Below, one piece after another: positions 1-6,728 of a DNA stretch of 9,251 nt. This DNA comes from Loktanella sp. UBA3435. Lineage in GTDB: Bacteria > Pseudomonadota > Alphaproteobacteria > Rhodobacterales > Rhodobacteraceae. The notes under the pieces are model-generated. The model made no database searches, was not told the DNA's origin, and worked only from the letters and a program-made list of their open reading frames with translations. Each line of letters begins with the position of its first letter. Within the stretch, counting starts at the first letter, position 1. Position numbers and translations under genes: made by a program. Location of the stretch: positions 77,819 to 87,069 of the forward strand of contig DFSO01000078.1 of the NCBI GenBank assembly GCA_002378665.1, given 5' to 3'.

Positions 1-3000
1 TGCGATTTAGTAAATTACGTCTCAATGGGTTTAAGAGTTTTGTCGATCCGACCGATTTGATTATCGCGGATGGGCTTACTGGCGTTGTCGGGCCGAATGG
101 CTGTGGCAAGTCGAACCTGTTGGAGGCGTTACGTTGGGTGATGGGTGAAAACCGTCACAAGGCGATGCGCGGCGGCTCGATGGAGGATGTGATTTTTGCG
201 GGGGCCTCGACGCGGCCTGCGCGTAATTTTGCGGAAGTATCGCTAATTATTGATAACGGCGAACGGTTGGCGCCTGCGGCGTTTAACGACAGTGATAACC
301 TTGAGATTACGCGGCGGATTACCCGTGATGCGGGATCGGCCTATAAGGTGAGTTCCAAGGATGTACGCGCGCGTGACGTGCAGATGTTGTTTGCGGATGC
401 CTCGACGGGCGCGCATTCGCCAGCCTTGGTGCGGCAGGGTCAGATTTCGGAGTTGATTAACGCGAAGCCCAAATCGCGCCGTCGGATTTTGGAAGAAGCG
501 GCTGGGATTTCGGGCCTGTATCAGCGTCGCCATGAGGCGGAGTTGAAGCTGAAGGGTGCCGAGACGAACCTTACTCGCGTTGATGATGTGGTTGAACAGT
601 TGGCGTCGCATTTGGCGACATTGGCGCGGCAAGCGCGGCAGGCTGCAAGGTACCGTGAGATTGGTGAGGCGTTGCGCCGTGCCGAGGGCATGCTTTTGTT
701 CCGTCGCTGGAAAGAGGCTGATGAGGCGATGTTGGCGGCGGGTGCGCAGTTGCGCGAGCGCACGACGGCGGCGGGGGCTGCGGAAACGGCGGCGCGTCAG
801 GCGGCCAAGGCGCGGTTACTGGCTGAGGGGGCTTTGCCCGCTTTGCGTGAAGAAGAGGCGATTGCGGCGGCGGTTTTGCAGCGGTTGCAGGTCCAGCGCG
901 ATACGTTGAAGGATCAGGAAACGCGGGCGCTTGAGACGATTGAAACGTTGCGGGCGCGGATTGACCAGCTTGGCCGCGATATCGACCGTGAAGCGGGCCT
1001 GAACAAGGACGCTGGCGAGACGATTGAGCGGCTGGAATGGGAAGCGCGTGAGATTGCCAAGGCAGGTGCTGGCCATGAGGATCGGCTTGAGGCGGCGCAA
1101 TCTGGCGCGCGTGAAGCGGGCGGTGTTTTGCAGGAACGCGAGGCGGATCTTTCGCAGCTGACCGAGGATGTGGCGCGGCTTGCGGCGCGGCACCAGTCGG
1201 CGCAGCGTTTGATTGATGACCACCGCACGACATTGGCGAAATCGGAAGCTGAGGCTGCGAAGGCGAAGGCTGCGATGGCGGAAGCTGATGCGGCTTTGAA
1301 GCAGGCCGAGGCGGATTTTGCTCTGGCTGGTGCGGCAGAAGAGCAAGCTGTTCAGACGGCGGAAAATGCGGATGTGACTTTGGCCGAGGCTGAGGCCGCG
1401 CGTGCCGAGACGCAGGCCCGTGAGAGTGATGCGCGTGCGCAGCGATCAGAGGCTGAGGGCGAGGCGAATGCGCTGCGTGCCGAGGTGGCGGCACTCGCCC
1501 GTTTGGTCGAGCGGGATACGAAAGAGGGCGGGCAGGTGCTTGATCTGCTGGTCGTGAAAAGCGGCTATGAGAAGGCGCTGGGTGCGGCCTTGGCTGATGA
1601 TTTGCGTGCGCCTGCGATTGGGCCGTCTGCGGCATCGGGCTGGGCGACGCTGCATCCCTATTTGACAGCGCAAGCTTTGCCCGATGGTGTGGCGCCCTTG
1701 ACGGAATTTGTGGAGGTGCCCGAGGTTTTGGGTCGCCGCATGAACCAAGTCGGTTTGGTCCGCCAAGAAGAAGGCGCGCAGTTGCAGGCGGTTTTGAAGC
1801 CGGGGCAGCGGTTGGTGTCGCTAGAGGGCGATGTCTGGCGTTGGGACGGGTTCCGGGCTGCGTCGGCTGATGCGCCATCGGCGGCGGCGCTACGGTTGCA
1901 GCAGTTGAACCGATTGGTTGAGTTGAAGCGTGATCTGGAAGAGGTGAACGCGACGGCGGTGGGGGCAGCACAGGCCCATGAGATGCTGTCAAAGCGTTTG
2001 ACCGCGTTGACAGAGGCCGATCAGCGGGCGCGGCAAGCGCGGCGCGATGCGGACCGTTTGGTGGCAGAAGCGAACCGTGCGGCGAGCCGTGCTGAGGCGG
2101 ATCGGAACTTGTCGGAGGGCAAGTTGGAAAGCTCAGGTTTGGCTGTGACCCGCCATGAGGATGAAGCCCGTGACGTAAAGCGTGCGTTGATTGCGGCACA
2201 GAAGGCTGCGGCTGACCTAGGCGATTTGAGCACGGCGCGGGACGAGGTTGAAGACATAAAGATGACCGTCGAAGCGGCGCGGATCACGATGATGTCGCGC
2301 AGGTCTGCCTATGAGGAAGTGCGCCGTGAGGGCGATGCGCGTTTGCGTCGTTCACAGGAAATTACCAAGGAAGTTTCTGGCTGGAAGCACCGTTTGGAGA
2401 CCGCCAATAAGCGCACGTCGGAATTGGCGGAGCGTAAGGCTGTGTCTGAGGAGGAGCTGGTCGAGGCCGCACGCGCGCCAGAGGAGATTGCGGCGAAGCG
2501 GTCTGAACTCGCGGATGCGATTGACGAGGCGGAGGAGCGTCGTCGTGCGTCGTCGGATAAGTTGTCGCTGGCCGATACGGCCATGCGCGATGCGGCAGAT
2601 GCAGAGCGTGAGGCCGAGCGTGCGGCGTCCGAGGCGCGTGAGGCACGGGCGCGGTCAGAGGCGCGGGCCGATGCGGCGCGTGAGACTGTGGCTTACGCAG
2701 AAGAGCGGATTATGGAGGCGCAAGAGGTGACGCCTTCGCAACTCTTGGAGAGCCTTGAGACCGATCTGGAGAAGATGCCTGCCGCAGAAGTTGTCGAGGG
2801 GCAGGTTAATGCGCTGAAGCGTCAGCGCGATAGTCTGGGTGCGGTGAACTTGCGGGCCGAGGAGGACGCCAAAGAGGTCCAAGTCGAGCATGACAATTTG
2901 GTTTCCGAGAAGGCCGATTTGGAGGCTGCGATTGCGGCGCTGCGCCATGGAATTGCCAGTTTGAACAAGGAAGGTCGTGAGCGGCTTTTGACGGCGTTTG

Positions 3001-3455
3001 AGCAGGTGAACGAGAGCTTTGGGCTGTTGTTTAGCCACCTGTTTGGCGGTGGTGAGGCGAAGCTGGTTCTGGTTGAGAGTGATGATCCGTTGGAAGCGGG
3101 TTTGGAGATTATGTGCCAACCGCCCGGCAAGAAGCTGTCGACCTTGTCGTTGTTGTCGGGGGGCGAGCAGACATTGACCGCACTTGCGTTAATCTTTGCG
3201 GTGTTCTTGGCGAACCCAGCGCCGATTTGTGTGCTTGATGAGGTGGATGCGCCGCTGGATGATGCCAACGTGACGCGGTTCTGTGATCTGCTCGACGAGA
3301 TGACCCGCCGCACGAATACGCGGTTCCTGATTATCACGCACCATGCGGTGACGATGAGCCGTATGGACCGCTTGTTTGGTGTGACGATGGGCGAGCAGGG
3401 TGTGTCGCAACTGGTCTCGGTGGACCTGAAGAAAGCGGCGGCGATGGTGGCATGA
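1..3455 (+). CDS. smc: Chromosome segregation ATPase SMC (5' end lacks one base)
   Basis: SMC is the ATPase core of bacterial condensin. With ScpA and ScpB it loads on the origin region and aligns the chromosome arms. The window opens on the TG of a probable ATG (the A lies just outside), giving MRFSKLRLNGFKSFVDPTD before the TTG at 57, so the full protein is about 1151 residues, the usual SMC length. Visible parts: head with Walker A GPNGCGKS at about residues 31-38; RQGQISELI near 146; coiled-coil arm rich in Ala, Glu, Arg and Lys; hinge at about 511-618; second arm; then signature LLSGGEQ around 1051-1057, Walker B VLDEVDAPLDD with D1080 and E1081, and an H-loop THH at 1113-1115. All catalytic motifs are intact. 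The stop overlaps the next start as ATGA, so the downstream gene is probably co-translated. Motifs are seen; the cellular role is family knowledge. Confidence 0.97.
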   Translation, partial: RFSKLRLNGFKSFVDPTDLIIADGLTGVVGPNGCGKSNLLEALRWVMGENRHKAMRGGSMEDVIFAGASTRPARNFAEVSLIIDNGERLAPAAFNDSDNLEITRRITRDAGSAYKVSSKDVRARDVQMLFADASTGAHSPALVRQGQISELINAKPKSRRRILEEAAGISGLYQRRHEAELKLKGAETNLTRVDDVVEQLASHLATLARQARQAARYREIGEALRRAEGMLLFRRWKEADEAMLAAGAQLRERTTAAGAAETAARQAAKARLLAEGALPALREEEAIAAAVLQRLQVQRDTLKDQETRALETIETLRARIDQLGRDIDREAGLNKDAGETIERLEWEAREIAKAGAGHEDRLEAAQSGAREAGGVLQEREADLSQLTEDVARLAARHQSAQRLIDDHRTTLAKSEAEAAKAKAAMAEADAALKQAEADFALAGAAEEQAVQTAENADVTLAEAEAARAETQARESDARAQRSEAEGEANALRAEVAALARLVERDTKEGGQVLDLLVVKSGYEKALGAALADDLRAPAIGPSAASGWATLHPYLTAQALPDGVAPLTEFVEVPEVLGRRMNQVGLVRQEEGAQLQAVLKPGQRLVSLEGDVWRWDGFRAASADAPSAAALRLQQLNRLVELKRDLEEVNATAVGAAQAHEMLSKRLTALTEADQRARQARRDADRLVAEANRAASRAEADRNLSEGKLESSGLAVTRHEDEARDVKRALIAAQKAAADLGDLSTARDEVEDIKMTVEAARITMMSRRSAYEEVRREGDARLRRSQEITKEVSGWKHRLETANKRTSELAERKAVSEEELVEAARAPEEIAAKRSELADAIDEAEERRRASSDKLSLADTAMRDAADAEREAERAASEAREARARSEARADAARETVAYAEERIMEAQEVTPSQLLESLETDLEKMPAAEVVEGQVNALKRQRDSLGAVNLRAEEDAKEVQVEHDNLVSEKADLEAAIAALRHGIASLNKEGRERLLTAFEQVNESFGLLFSHLFGGGEAKLVLVESDDPLEAGLEIMCQPPGKKLSTLSLLSGGEQTLTALALIFAVFLANPAPICVLDEVDAPLDDANVTRFCDLLDEMTRRTNTRFLIITHHAVTMSRMDRLFGVTMGEQGVSQLVSVDLKKAAAMVA

Positions 3456-3850
3456 GCAATAATTTGACGGGCCCTTGGAAGGGTCGTTTTGACTATGACA
3501 CGGGCGGTAAGCCTGTCGCGTTTGAGTTGGAATTGGTGGATGTGGCGGGTCAATTGTCGGGTCAGATTGTCGAGCCCAATATGATTAAGGGTGCCAAGGG
3601 TGATACGTTGATGGCCTCTATTGAGGGGAGCCATGATGGTGGCACGATTCGTTTTGTGAAGTATTATAGTGGCCTCGATCAGGGGGATGATCCTGCCTAT
3701 GAGGGGCAGTTGAATGCCACGGGCACGCGGGCCTCTGGGCGGTGGTCGTTTCCGACGGAGCCAAGCTGGGGCGGGCGGTTTGTTTTGATCCGTGCGGTCA
3801 AGGCGAAGGTGAAGCGACGGATGTCTGTTGAGGCTGCGGTCGGGAAGTGA
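3452..3850 (+). CDS. Conserved-looking small protein, probable beta-barrel, function unknown
   Basis: I do not recognise a named family. The 132-residue product has no signal peptide, no membrane segment and no cysteine, so it should be cytosolic. Residues 5-13 (LTGPWKGRF) and the near-C-terminal ASGRWSF and PSWGGRFVL carry paired Trp/Gly/aromatic motifs. Together with alternating hydrophobic residues (for example AFELELVDVAGQLSGQIVE) these suggest a small all-beta or lipocalin-like barrel; that is inference only. The C-terminus is basic (KAKVKRR). The start overlaps the smc stop as ATGA, which supports this start and implies translational coupling to smc. It could be a condensin-linked factor or just a passenger of the transcript. 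Codon use matches smc, with many TTG, GCG and GGC codons. Confidence 0.85.
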   Translation: MSNNLTGPWKGRFDYDTGGKPVAFELELVDVAGQLSGQIVEPNMIKGAKGDTLMASIEGSHDGGTIRFVKYYSGLDQGDDPAYEGQLNATGTRASGRWSFPTEPSWGGRFVLIRAVKAKVKRRMSVEAAVGK

Positions 3851-3852
3851 CG

Positions 3853-3886
3853 GGGTGGCGCGCGTGCGCTGCACGACGCCCCACCC
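3853..3886. terminator. Strong hairpin between convergent genes, probable bidirectional terminator
   Basis: GGGTGG (3853-3858) pairs with CCACCC (3881-3886). After one C-C mismatch, GCG (3860-3862) pairs with CGC (3877-3879). Past a single bulged A, CGTGC (3863-3867) pairs with GCACG (3871-3875) around a GCT triloop, for 14 base pairs in all. It lies 3 bases after the stop of the smc-linked gene and 37 bases past the cobD stop on the other strand. Neither side has a T-tract, so it is not a textbook intrinsic terminator and may act as a 3'-end stabiliser. A second small perfect dyad, GCATA-TT-TATGC, sits at 3901-3912. Confidence 0.6.
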
Positions 3887-3922
3887 GCCATCCCGTAAGT
3901 GCATATTTATGCTCGGAAAAAG

Positions 3923-4819
3923 CTAGAGTAGGCCCATCAGTGCGCTGACTGCGAGGGCGATTGCCCATGCTTTCCACAAGGTTTTAACGCTTTCATCGAT
4001 ATCATCGGATGTGAGGTCGTGCCGCCCTGTTGGGTTCACGAAGGGATCGGATGTGGGTTTGCCAAAGTAGCTCCGTGGCCCTGAGAGCGCGATGTTGAGC
4101 GTGTGCGCCATGGCGGCCTCTGGCCAGCCTGCGTTGGGGGATCGGTGCAGCCCAGCGTCGGACCAGATTGCCAGTGGTGATGTGCGCGGGTGCAGCGCCC
4201 AGATCAGGATCGTGGTGAGCCTTGCAGGGATGAAGTTGAGTACGTCGTCGAAGCGTGCGGATGCCCAGCCGAAGTCTGCGTGCCGTTCGGTTTTATAGCC
4301 GATCATGCTGTCAGCGGTATTGGTGATTTTGTAGAGCAGCAGGGCAGGCAGGCCACCGATTGCGAACCAGAAAGCGGGGGCGATCACGCCGTCAGAGAAG
4401 TTCTCGGCGCCGCTCTCGATTGCGCCGCGTGCGACAGCGCTGGCGTCCATGTTGGTGGTGTCGCGTCCGACGATTTGTGCCACGGCGCGGCGTCCATCAC
4501 CCAGCGAGAGCCGCAGGGCATTGCCTGTGGCCGCGACGTGATCGACGAGCGATTTTTGGGCCAAGAGGATGGCACAAATGATGATTTGACCAAGTGGTCC
4601 CAACAGGATTTGCAGTGCTGCGCCAAGTGTGATTGCACCAAACGCGAGGGCGAGTAGCACGATAGCGCCTTTTAGTTTGCGATTGCTGCCTTCGTTGAAG
4701 CGGTTGTCCAGAAAGCCGATGAGCCGTCCCATGAGGATTGCGGGATGCGTGAGCCTATCCCACAGCCAGCGGGGTTCGCCTAAAGCTGCGTCGAGGAGCA
4801 TGGCGAGGCAGAGGATCAA
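3923..4819 (-). CDS. cobD: Adenosylcobinamide-phosphate synthase (CbiB/CobD)
   Basis: This inner-membrane enzyme joins (R)-1-aminopropan-2-ol phosphate to adenosylcobyric acid, giving adenosylcobinamide phosphate, late in B12 synthesis. It is cobD in Pseudomonas/Rhodobacter naming and cbiB in Salmonella naming. Family motifs are clear: DAALGEPRW at 10-18 followed by HPAILMGRLI, GRDTTNMD at 118-125, ESGAENFSDGVIAP at 135-148, then TADSMIGYKT, FGWASARFDD and HRSPNAGWPEAAMA. Hydrophobic stretches lie near 52-87, 145-165 and at the C-terminus. The 298 residues fit the family. The chosen start is TTG at 4819, because it overlaps the cobC stop as TTGA and gives a normal N-terminus. The next in-frame ATG, at 4801, would still keep the first motif but would lose the coupling. 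It is last in the DUF1636-cobC-cobD unit. Confidence 0.95.
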   Translation of the reverse strand: MILCLAMLLDAALGEPRWLWDRLTHPAILMGRLIGFLDNRFNEGSNRKLKGAIVLLALAFGAITLGAALQILLGPLGQIIICAILLAQKSLVDHVAATGNALRLSLGDGRRAVAQIVGRDTTNMDASAVARGAIESGAENFSDGVIAPAFWFAIGGLPALLLYKITNTADSMIGYKTERHADFGWASARFDDVLNFIPARLTTILIWALHPRTSPLAIWSDAGLHRSPNAGWPEAAMAHTLNIALSGPRSYFGKPTSDPFVNPTGRHDLTSDDIDESVKTLWKAWAIALAVSALMGLL

Positions 4820-5754
4820 AACGCGTTTTCCAATTGCGCCCAGCGGTCAGGCGCGGGCAGGCCAAGCCGCAACCAGTTGTCGGCATAGGGGAAGGTGCGG
4901 CTCCAGACGTGGGATTTCGCGAGGTGGTCTTGGGCGGCTTTGGCGTTGGCGACCTCATAGAGGCGGAACAGTGTTGTGCCGCCTTTGAGTTCTGCGCCTT
5001 GCTTTGAGAAGATTTTATCCATGCGGGCGGCGTCGGCGGAGAGCCTTTCGCGGGTCTCGTCAGCCCATTGCGGATCGGAAAGGGCCTCTGATCCGATGGC
5101 GAGCGCTGGTCCTGAGACGTTCCACGGGCCGAGCAATTCTGTCAGTTTGGTAATGATGGCGGGGTCTCCGATGGCAAAGCCAAGGCGCAGGCCTGCGAGC
5201 CCCCAGAATTTGCCAAAGCTTTTCAGCACGATGGTGTTGGGCTGGTTGGCCAAATGCACGAGACTGGCCTCTGGCATCACGTCGCAAAAGCTTTCGTCGA
5301 TGATCCGAATGGGCGCGCTGATCTCATCGGCGGTCCAATTGATGCCGTCGGGATTGTTCGGGTGGACAACGACCATGGCGTCTGTGTCGGCGTTTTGGAG
5401 GGTCCAGCCGGCGGCGACAAAAGAAGCGCCGTGTTCATTATAAGTTGGCCCGGGAATAGTGACGGTGCCTTGGGGCAGGATGCGCGGTAGGGCTGCGATG
5501 ATGGCGGAAGCGCCTGCGGCGGGCAGGATTGCGGCCCCTTCGGGCACGTTCCAGAAGCTGCGTGCGAAACCTGTCAGTCGCGTAAAGGCGGCAGTGTCAG
5601 GCAGGGCTGTCCATGTGTCGGCAGAAAACTTTGGCGTCGGGTAAGGGACGGGGTTTATGCCCGTTGAAAGGTCAAGCCAATCAGCGCGTTTGCCGCCGAA
5701 TTTTGCGATGGCTGCATCTAACCCGCCGCCGTGATCACGTTTTGCCGTGCTCAT
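4816..5754 (-). CDS. cobC: Threonine-phosphate decarboxylase, CobC type (PLP enzyme)
   Basis: The product is a fold-type I PLP enzyme of the histidinol-phosphate aminotransferase-like group. In the Salmonella equivalent (called CobD there) L-threonine-O-3-phosphate is decarboxylated to aminopropanol phosphate, the substrate of the next gene's enzyme. Visible landmarks in the 312-residue protein: HGGGLDAA at 8-15, LSTGINPVPYP at 29-39, HPNNPDG at 131-137, the cofactor Asp in DESFCDV at 153-159, and SFGKFWGLAGLRLGF at 179-193 with K182 as the PLP lysine. A C-terminal LRLGLPAP holds the expected substrate-binding Arg. The start at 5754 was chosen over an upstream in-frame codon at 5820. It opens on MSTAKRDHGGG as the family does and forms an ATGA overlap with the DUF1636 stop; the extra 22 residues are Arg-rich shadow sequence. 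The exact catalytic activity is inferred from family and context. Confidence 0.94.
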   Translation of the reverse strand: MSTAKRDHGGGLDAAIAKFGGKRADWLDLSTGINPVPYPTPKFSADTWTALPDTAAFTRLTGFARSFWNVPEGAAILPAAGASAIIAALPRILPQGTVTIPGPTYNEHGASFVAAGWTLQNADTDAMVVVHPNNPDGINWTADEISAPIRIIDESFCDVMPEASLVHLANQPNTIVLKSFGKFWGLAGLRLGFAIGDPAIITKLTELLGPWNVSGPALAIGSEALSDPQWADETRERLSADAARMDKIFSKQGAELKGGTTLFRLYEVANAKAAQDHLAKSHVWSRTFPYADNWLRLGLPAPDRWAQLENAF

Positions 5755-6131
5755 GCATCGTCGCCTTCGGGAAGTGGCGGATGGCGGGTCACAAAGTGGC
5801 CTTTGATCTCTTGTGGCCATTCGCGGTAGGGCACTTGGCCTGTGGCAGATGCTGCGTGCAGGGTTGCATAGCCAACGATTGCTTTTGCTGCTTCCTCAAG
5901 CGGTTCAAAGTCGCCGATGGTGTAGTTAAGTTTGCCGCTGCCTTGAACGGCAACATTGCACCCTGCCTTGCAACCCATCAGGCACGAGACGCGGCGGGTG
6001 CGCAAATTGGGTACATCTTTTGCGGCTTTTTCAATCAGACCTGCGAGAATTTCGCCATCGGTCTGATTCGCCCCCCGATCTTCCCAGTCAGAGCGTTTAC
6101 ACGTGTCGCAGATCGTAATCCATGAAGTCAT
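5751..6131 (-). CDS. DUF1636-type cysteine-rich protein, probable metal or Fe-S binder
   Basis: This looks like the DUF1636 family, small cysteine-rich proteins often encoded among cobalamin genes; their biochemical role is not established to my knowledge. From the start at 6131 the 126-residue protein begins MTSWITICDTCKRSDW. Its cysteines are C8 and C11 (CDTC) and C50, C54, C58 (CLMGCKAGC), a layout that recalls thioredoxin-like [2Fe-2S] ferredoxins. There is no signal peptide, so it should be cytosolic. It is first in the - strand unit and overlaps cobC by ATGA. An upstream in-frame ATG at 6158 would add nine residues (MGEQKLGNL); neither start has a strong Shine-Dalgarno, and 6131 is preferred because it opens directly on the conserved-looking part. 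A role in electron supply or cobalt/corrinoid handling is inference from the neighbours. Confidence 0.85.
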   Translation of the reverse strand: MTSWITICDTCKRSDWEDRGANQTDGEILAGLIEKAAKDVPNLRTRRVSCLMGCKAGCNVAVQGSGKLNYTIGDFEPLEEAAKAIVGYATLHAASATGQVPYREWPQEIKGHFVTRHPPLPEGDDA

Positions 6132-6196
6132 TAGATTGCCCAATTTTTGTTCACCCATATCAAGCGGATTCTTGCTCGAACTGCAAGTCGGTAAGC

Positions 6197-6224
6197 GAAG
6201 AGGTTACCAAATGGTTTTCTCTTC
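6197..6224. promoter_or_regulatory. 28-bp imperfect dyad, candidate operator
   Basis: The left arm starts GAAGAG (6197-6202) and the right arm ends CTCTTC (6219-6224). Inside, ACCA (6206-6209) faces TGGT (6212-6215) across a central AA. Ten of fourteen positions pair symmetrically. It lies 66 bases upstream of the DUF1636 start and about 100 bases upstream of the receiver start, a reasonable place for a dimeric regulator of either promoter. No T-tract follows, so terminator use is unlikely. Confidence 0.4.
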
Positions 6225-6231
6225 ATTTTAA

Positions 6232-6272
6232 TTAACTAATCATTAAGTTTTAAGCCACAGGACAGATGTAAT
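6232..6272 (+). promoter_or_regulatory. Candidate CtrA-dependent promoter of the receiver gene
   Basis: TTAA at 6232-6235 and TTAA at 6243-6246 are separated by exactly seven bases, a perfect match to the alphaproteobacterial CtrA core TTAA-N7-TTAA. TGTAAT at 6267-6272 matches five of six bases of a -10 box. A 17-base spacer puts the -35 position at 6244-6249, overlapping the second half-site, as in many CtrA-activated promoters. The receiver ATG is 81 bases past the site. The AT-rich surroundings raise the chance of a coincidental match. Confidence 0.4.
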
Positions 6273-6326
6273 TTGTTAATGTAATGTCGTAGGCCGTTTC
6301 GGTTGTTAAAAGGGTATGGTGTAAAA

Positions 6327-6728
6327 ATGCGCACTCTCATCGTGCAGAGTAATTTCAGGTTGGGCCAGATTTGGGCAAGCCATTTGGAACGCCTTGGGGC
6401 GACCGTATTGCATGTTACAACAGGCCAAGAGGCGTTGGATGTGATCCAAGAGCAGGAGATGGACGTTGTTGTTCTTGATCTTGTGCTGAAAGAAGGGAGC
6501 GCCTTATCTGTCGCCGACTACATTAACTTTAACCAACCCTCTGCGAATGTGGTTTTTGTCACTGACACCACGTTCTTTTCGGACGGCTCGATTTTCTCGC
6601 ATTGCTCGAATGCCCGCGCATTTGTCGAAACCAGCACGCCGCCCTCGGACCTTGCCGAAATCGTACACCATTACGGCGTTAACGCGTCCCGCGACCGTGC
6701 GGCGCAGCGTAGTCTAGAACCGGGTTGA
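6327..6728 (+). CDS. Stand-alone receiver-domain protein, degenerate
   Basis: A single CheY-like receiver fold of 133 residues with no output domain. The strand-3 phospho-acceptor is present as D51 in VVVLDLVL. Other canonical residues are missing: the acidic pair after strand 1 is replaced by VQSN (Q7, S8), and the strand-5 Lys-Pro is replaced around FVETSTPPSDLAEIV. The alpha-4 region carries an unusual FFSDGSIFSHCSN stretch. The start is ATG at 6327; AAAAGGG at 6307-6313 is the only Shine-Dalgarno-like run, 13 bases upstream. An upstream TTG at 6303 would add eight poorly supported residues and place the AGGG inside the coding region. It may signal by protein contact rather than ordinary phospho-relay. 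The fold is well supported; partner and output are unknown. Confidence 0.88.
   Translation: MRTLIVQSNFRLGQIWASHLERLGATVLHVTTGQEALDVIQEQEMDVVVLDLVLKEGSALSVADYINFNQPSANVVFVTDTTFFSDGSIFSHCSNARAFVETSTPPSDLAEIVHHYGVNASRDRAAQRSLEPG

Larger units (their letters stand above)
6132..6326. promoter_or_regulatory. AT-rich divergent control region
   Basis: About 195 bases without a gene separate the cobalamin unit (leftward) from the receiver gene (rightward). The stretch 6224-6285 is strikingly AT-rich in an otherwise GC-rich window, as expected for facing promoters. It holds the dyad and CtrA-like site listed separately, and one GANTC (CcrM-type) site at 6167-6171. I looked for the conserved boxes of a cobalamin riboswitch on the strand leading into the DUF1636 gene and did not find them. 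Confidence 0.6.

Noticed and set aside
57..57. TTG at 57 as the smc start
   Set aside because: The frame is open to the window edge and encodes the conserved SMC N-terminus, so the true start is at the missing base before position 1.
571..2199. 542-residue reading frame on the - strand within smc
   Set aside because: Pro/His/Ala/Arg-rich low-complexity product that mirrors the Ala/Glu/Arg coiled-coil codons of smc; no domain and no sensible start context.
2822..3904. 360-residue - strand frame across the end of smc and the following gene
   Set aside because: It runs antisense through two supported genes and the terminator hairpin, and its product is low-complexity.
3901..3912. GCATA-TT-TATGC dyad as the cobD terminator
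   Set aside because: Only five base pairs, AT-rich and not followed by a T-tract on either strand; the neighbouring hairpin at 3853-3886 is far stronger.
4092..4988. Several + strand frames across cobD and the end of cobC
   Set aside because: Shadows of clear - strand cobalamin genes; Arg- or Gly-rich products without motifs.
5755..5820. N-terminal 22-residue extension of cobC
   Set aside because: Arg-rich sequence inside the DUF1636 coding region; the ATG at 5754 has the ATGA overlap and the family-like N-terminus.
6167..6171. GANTC methylation site near the CtrA-like site
   Set aside because: A single five-base motif is expected by chance; kept only as a remark.
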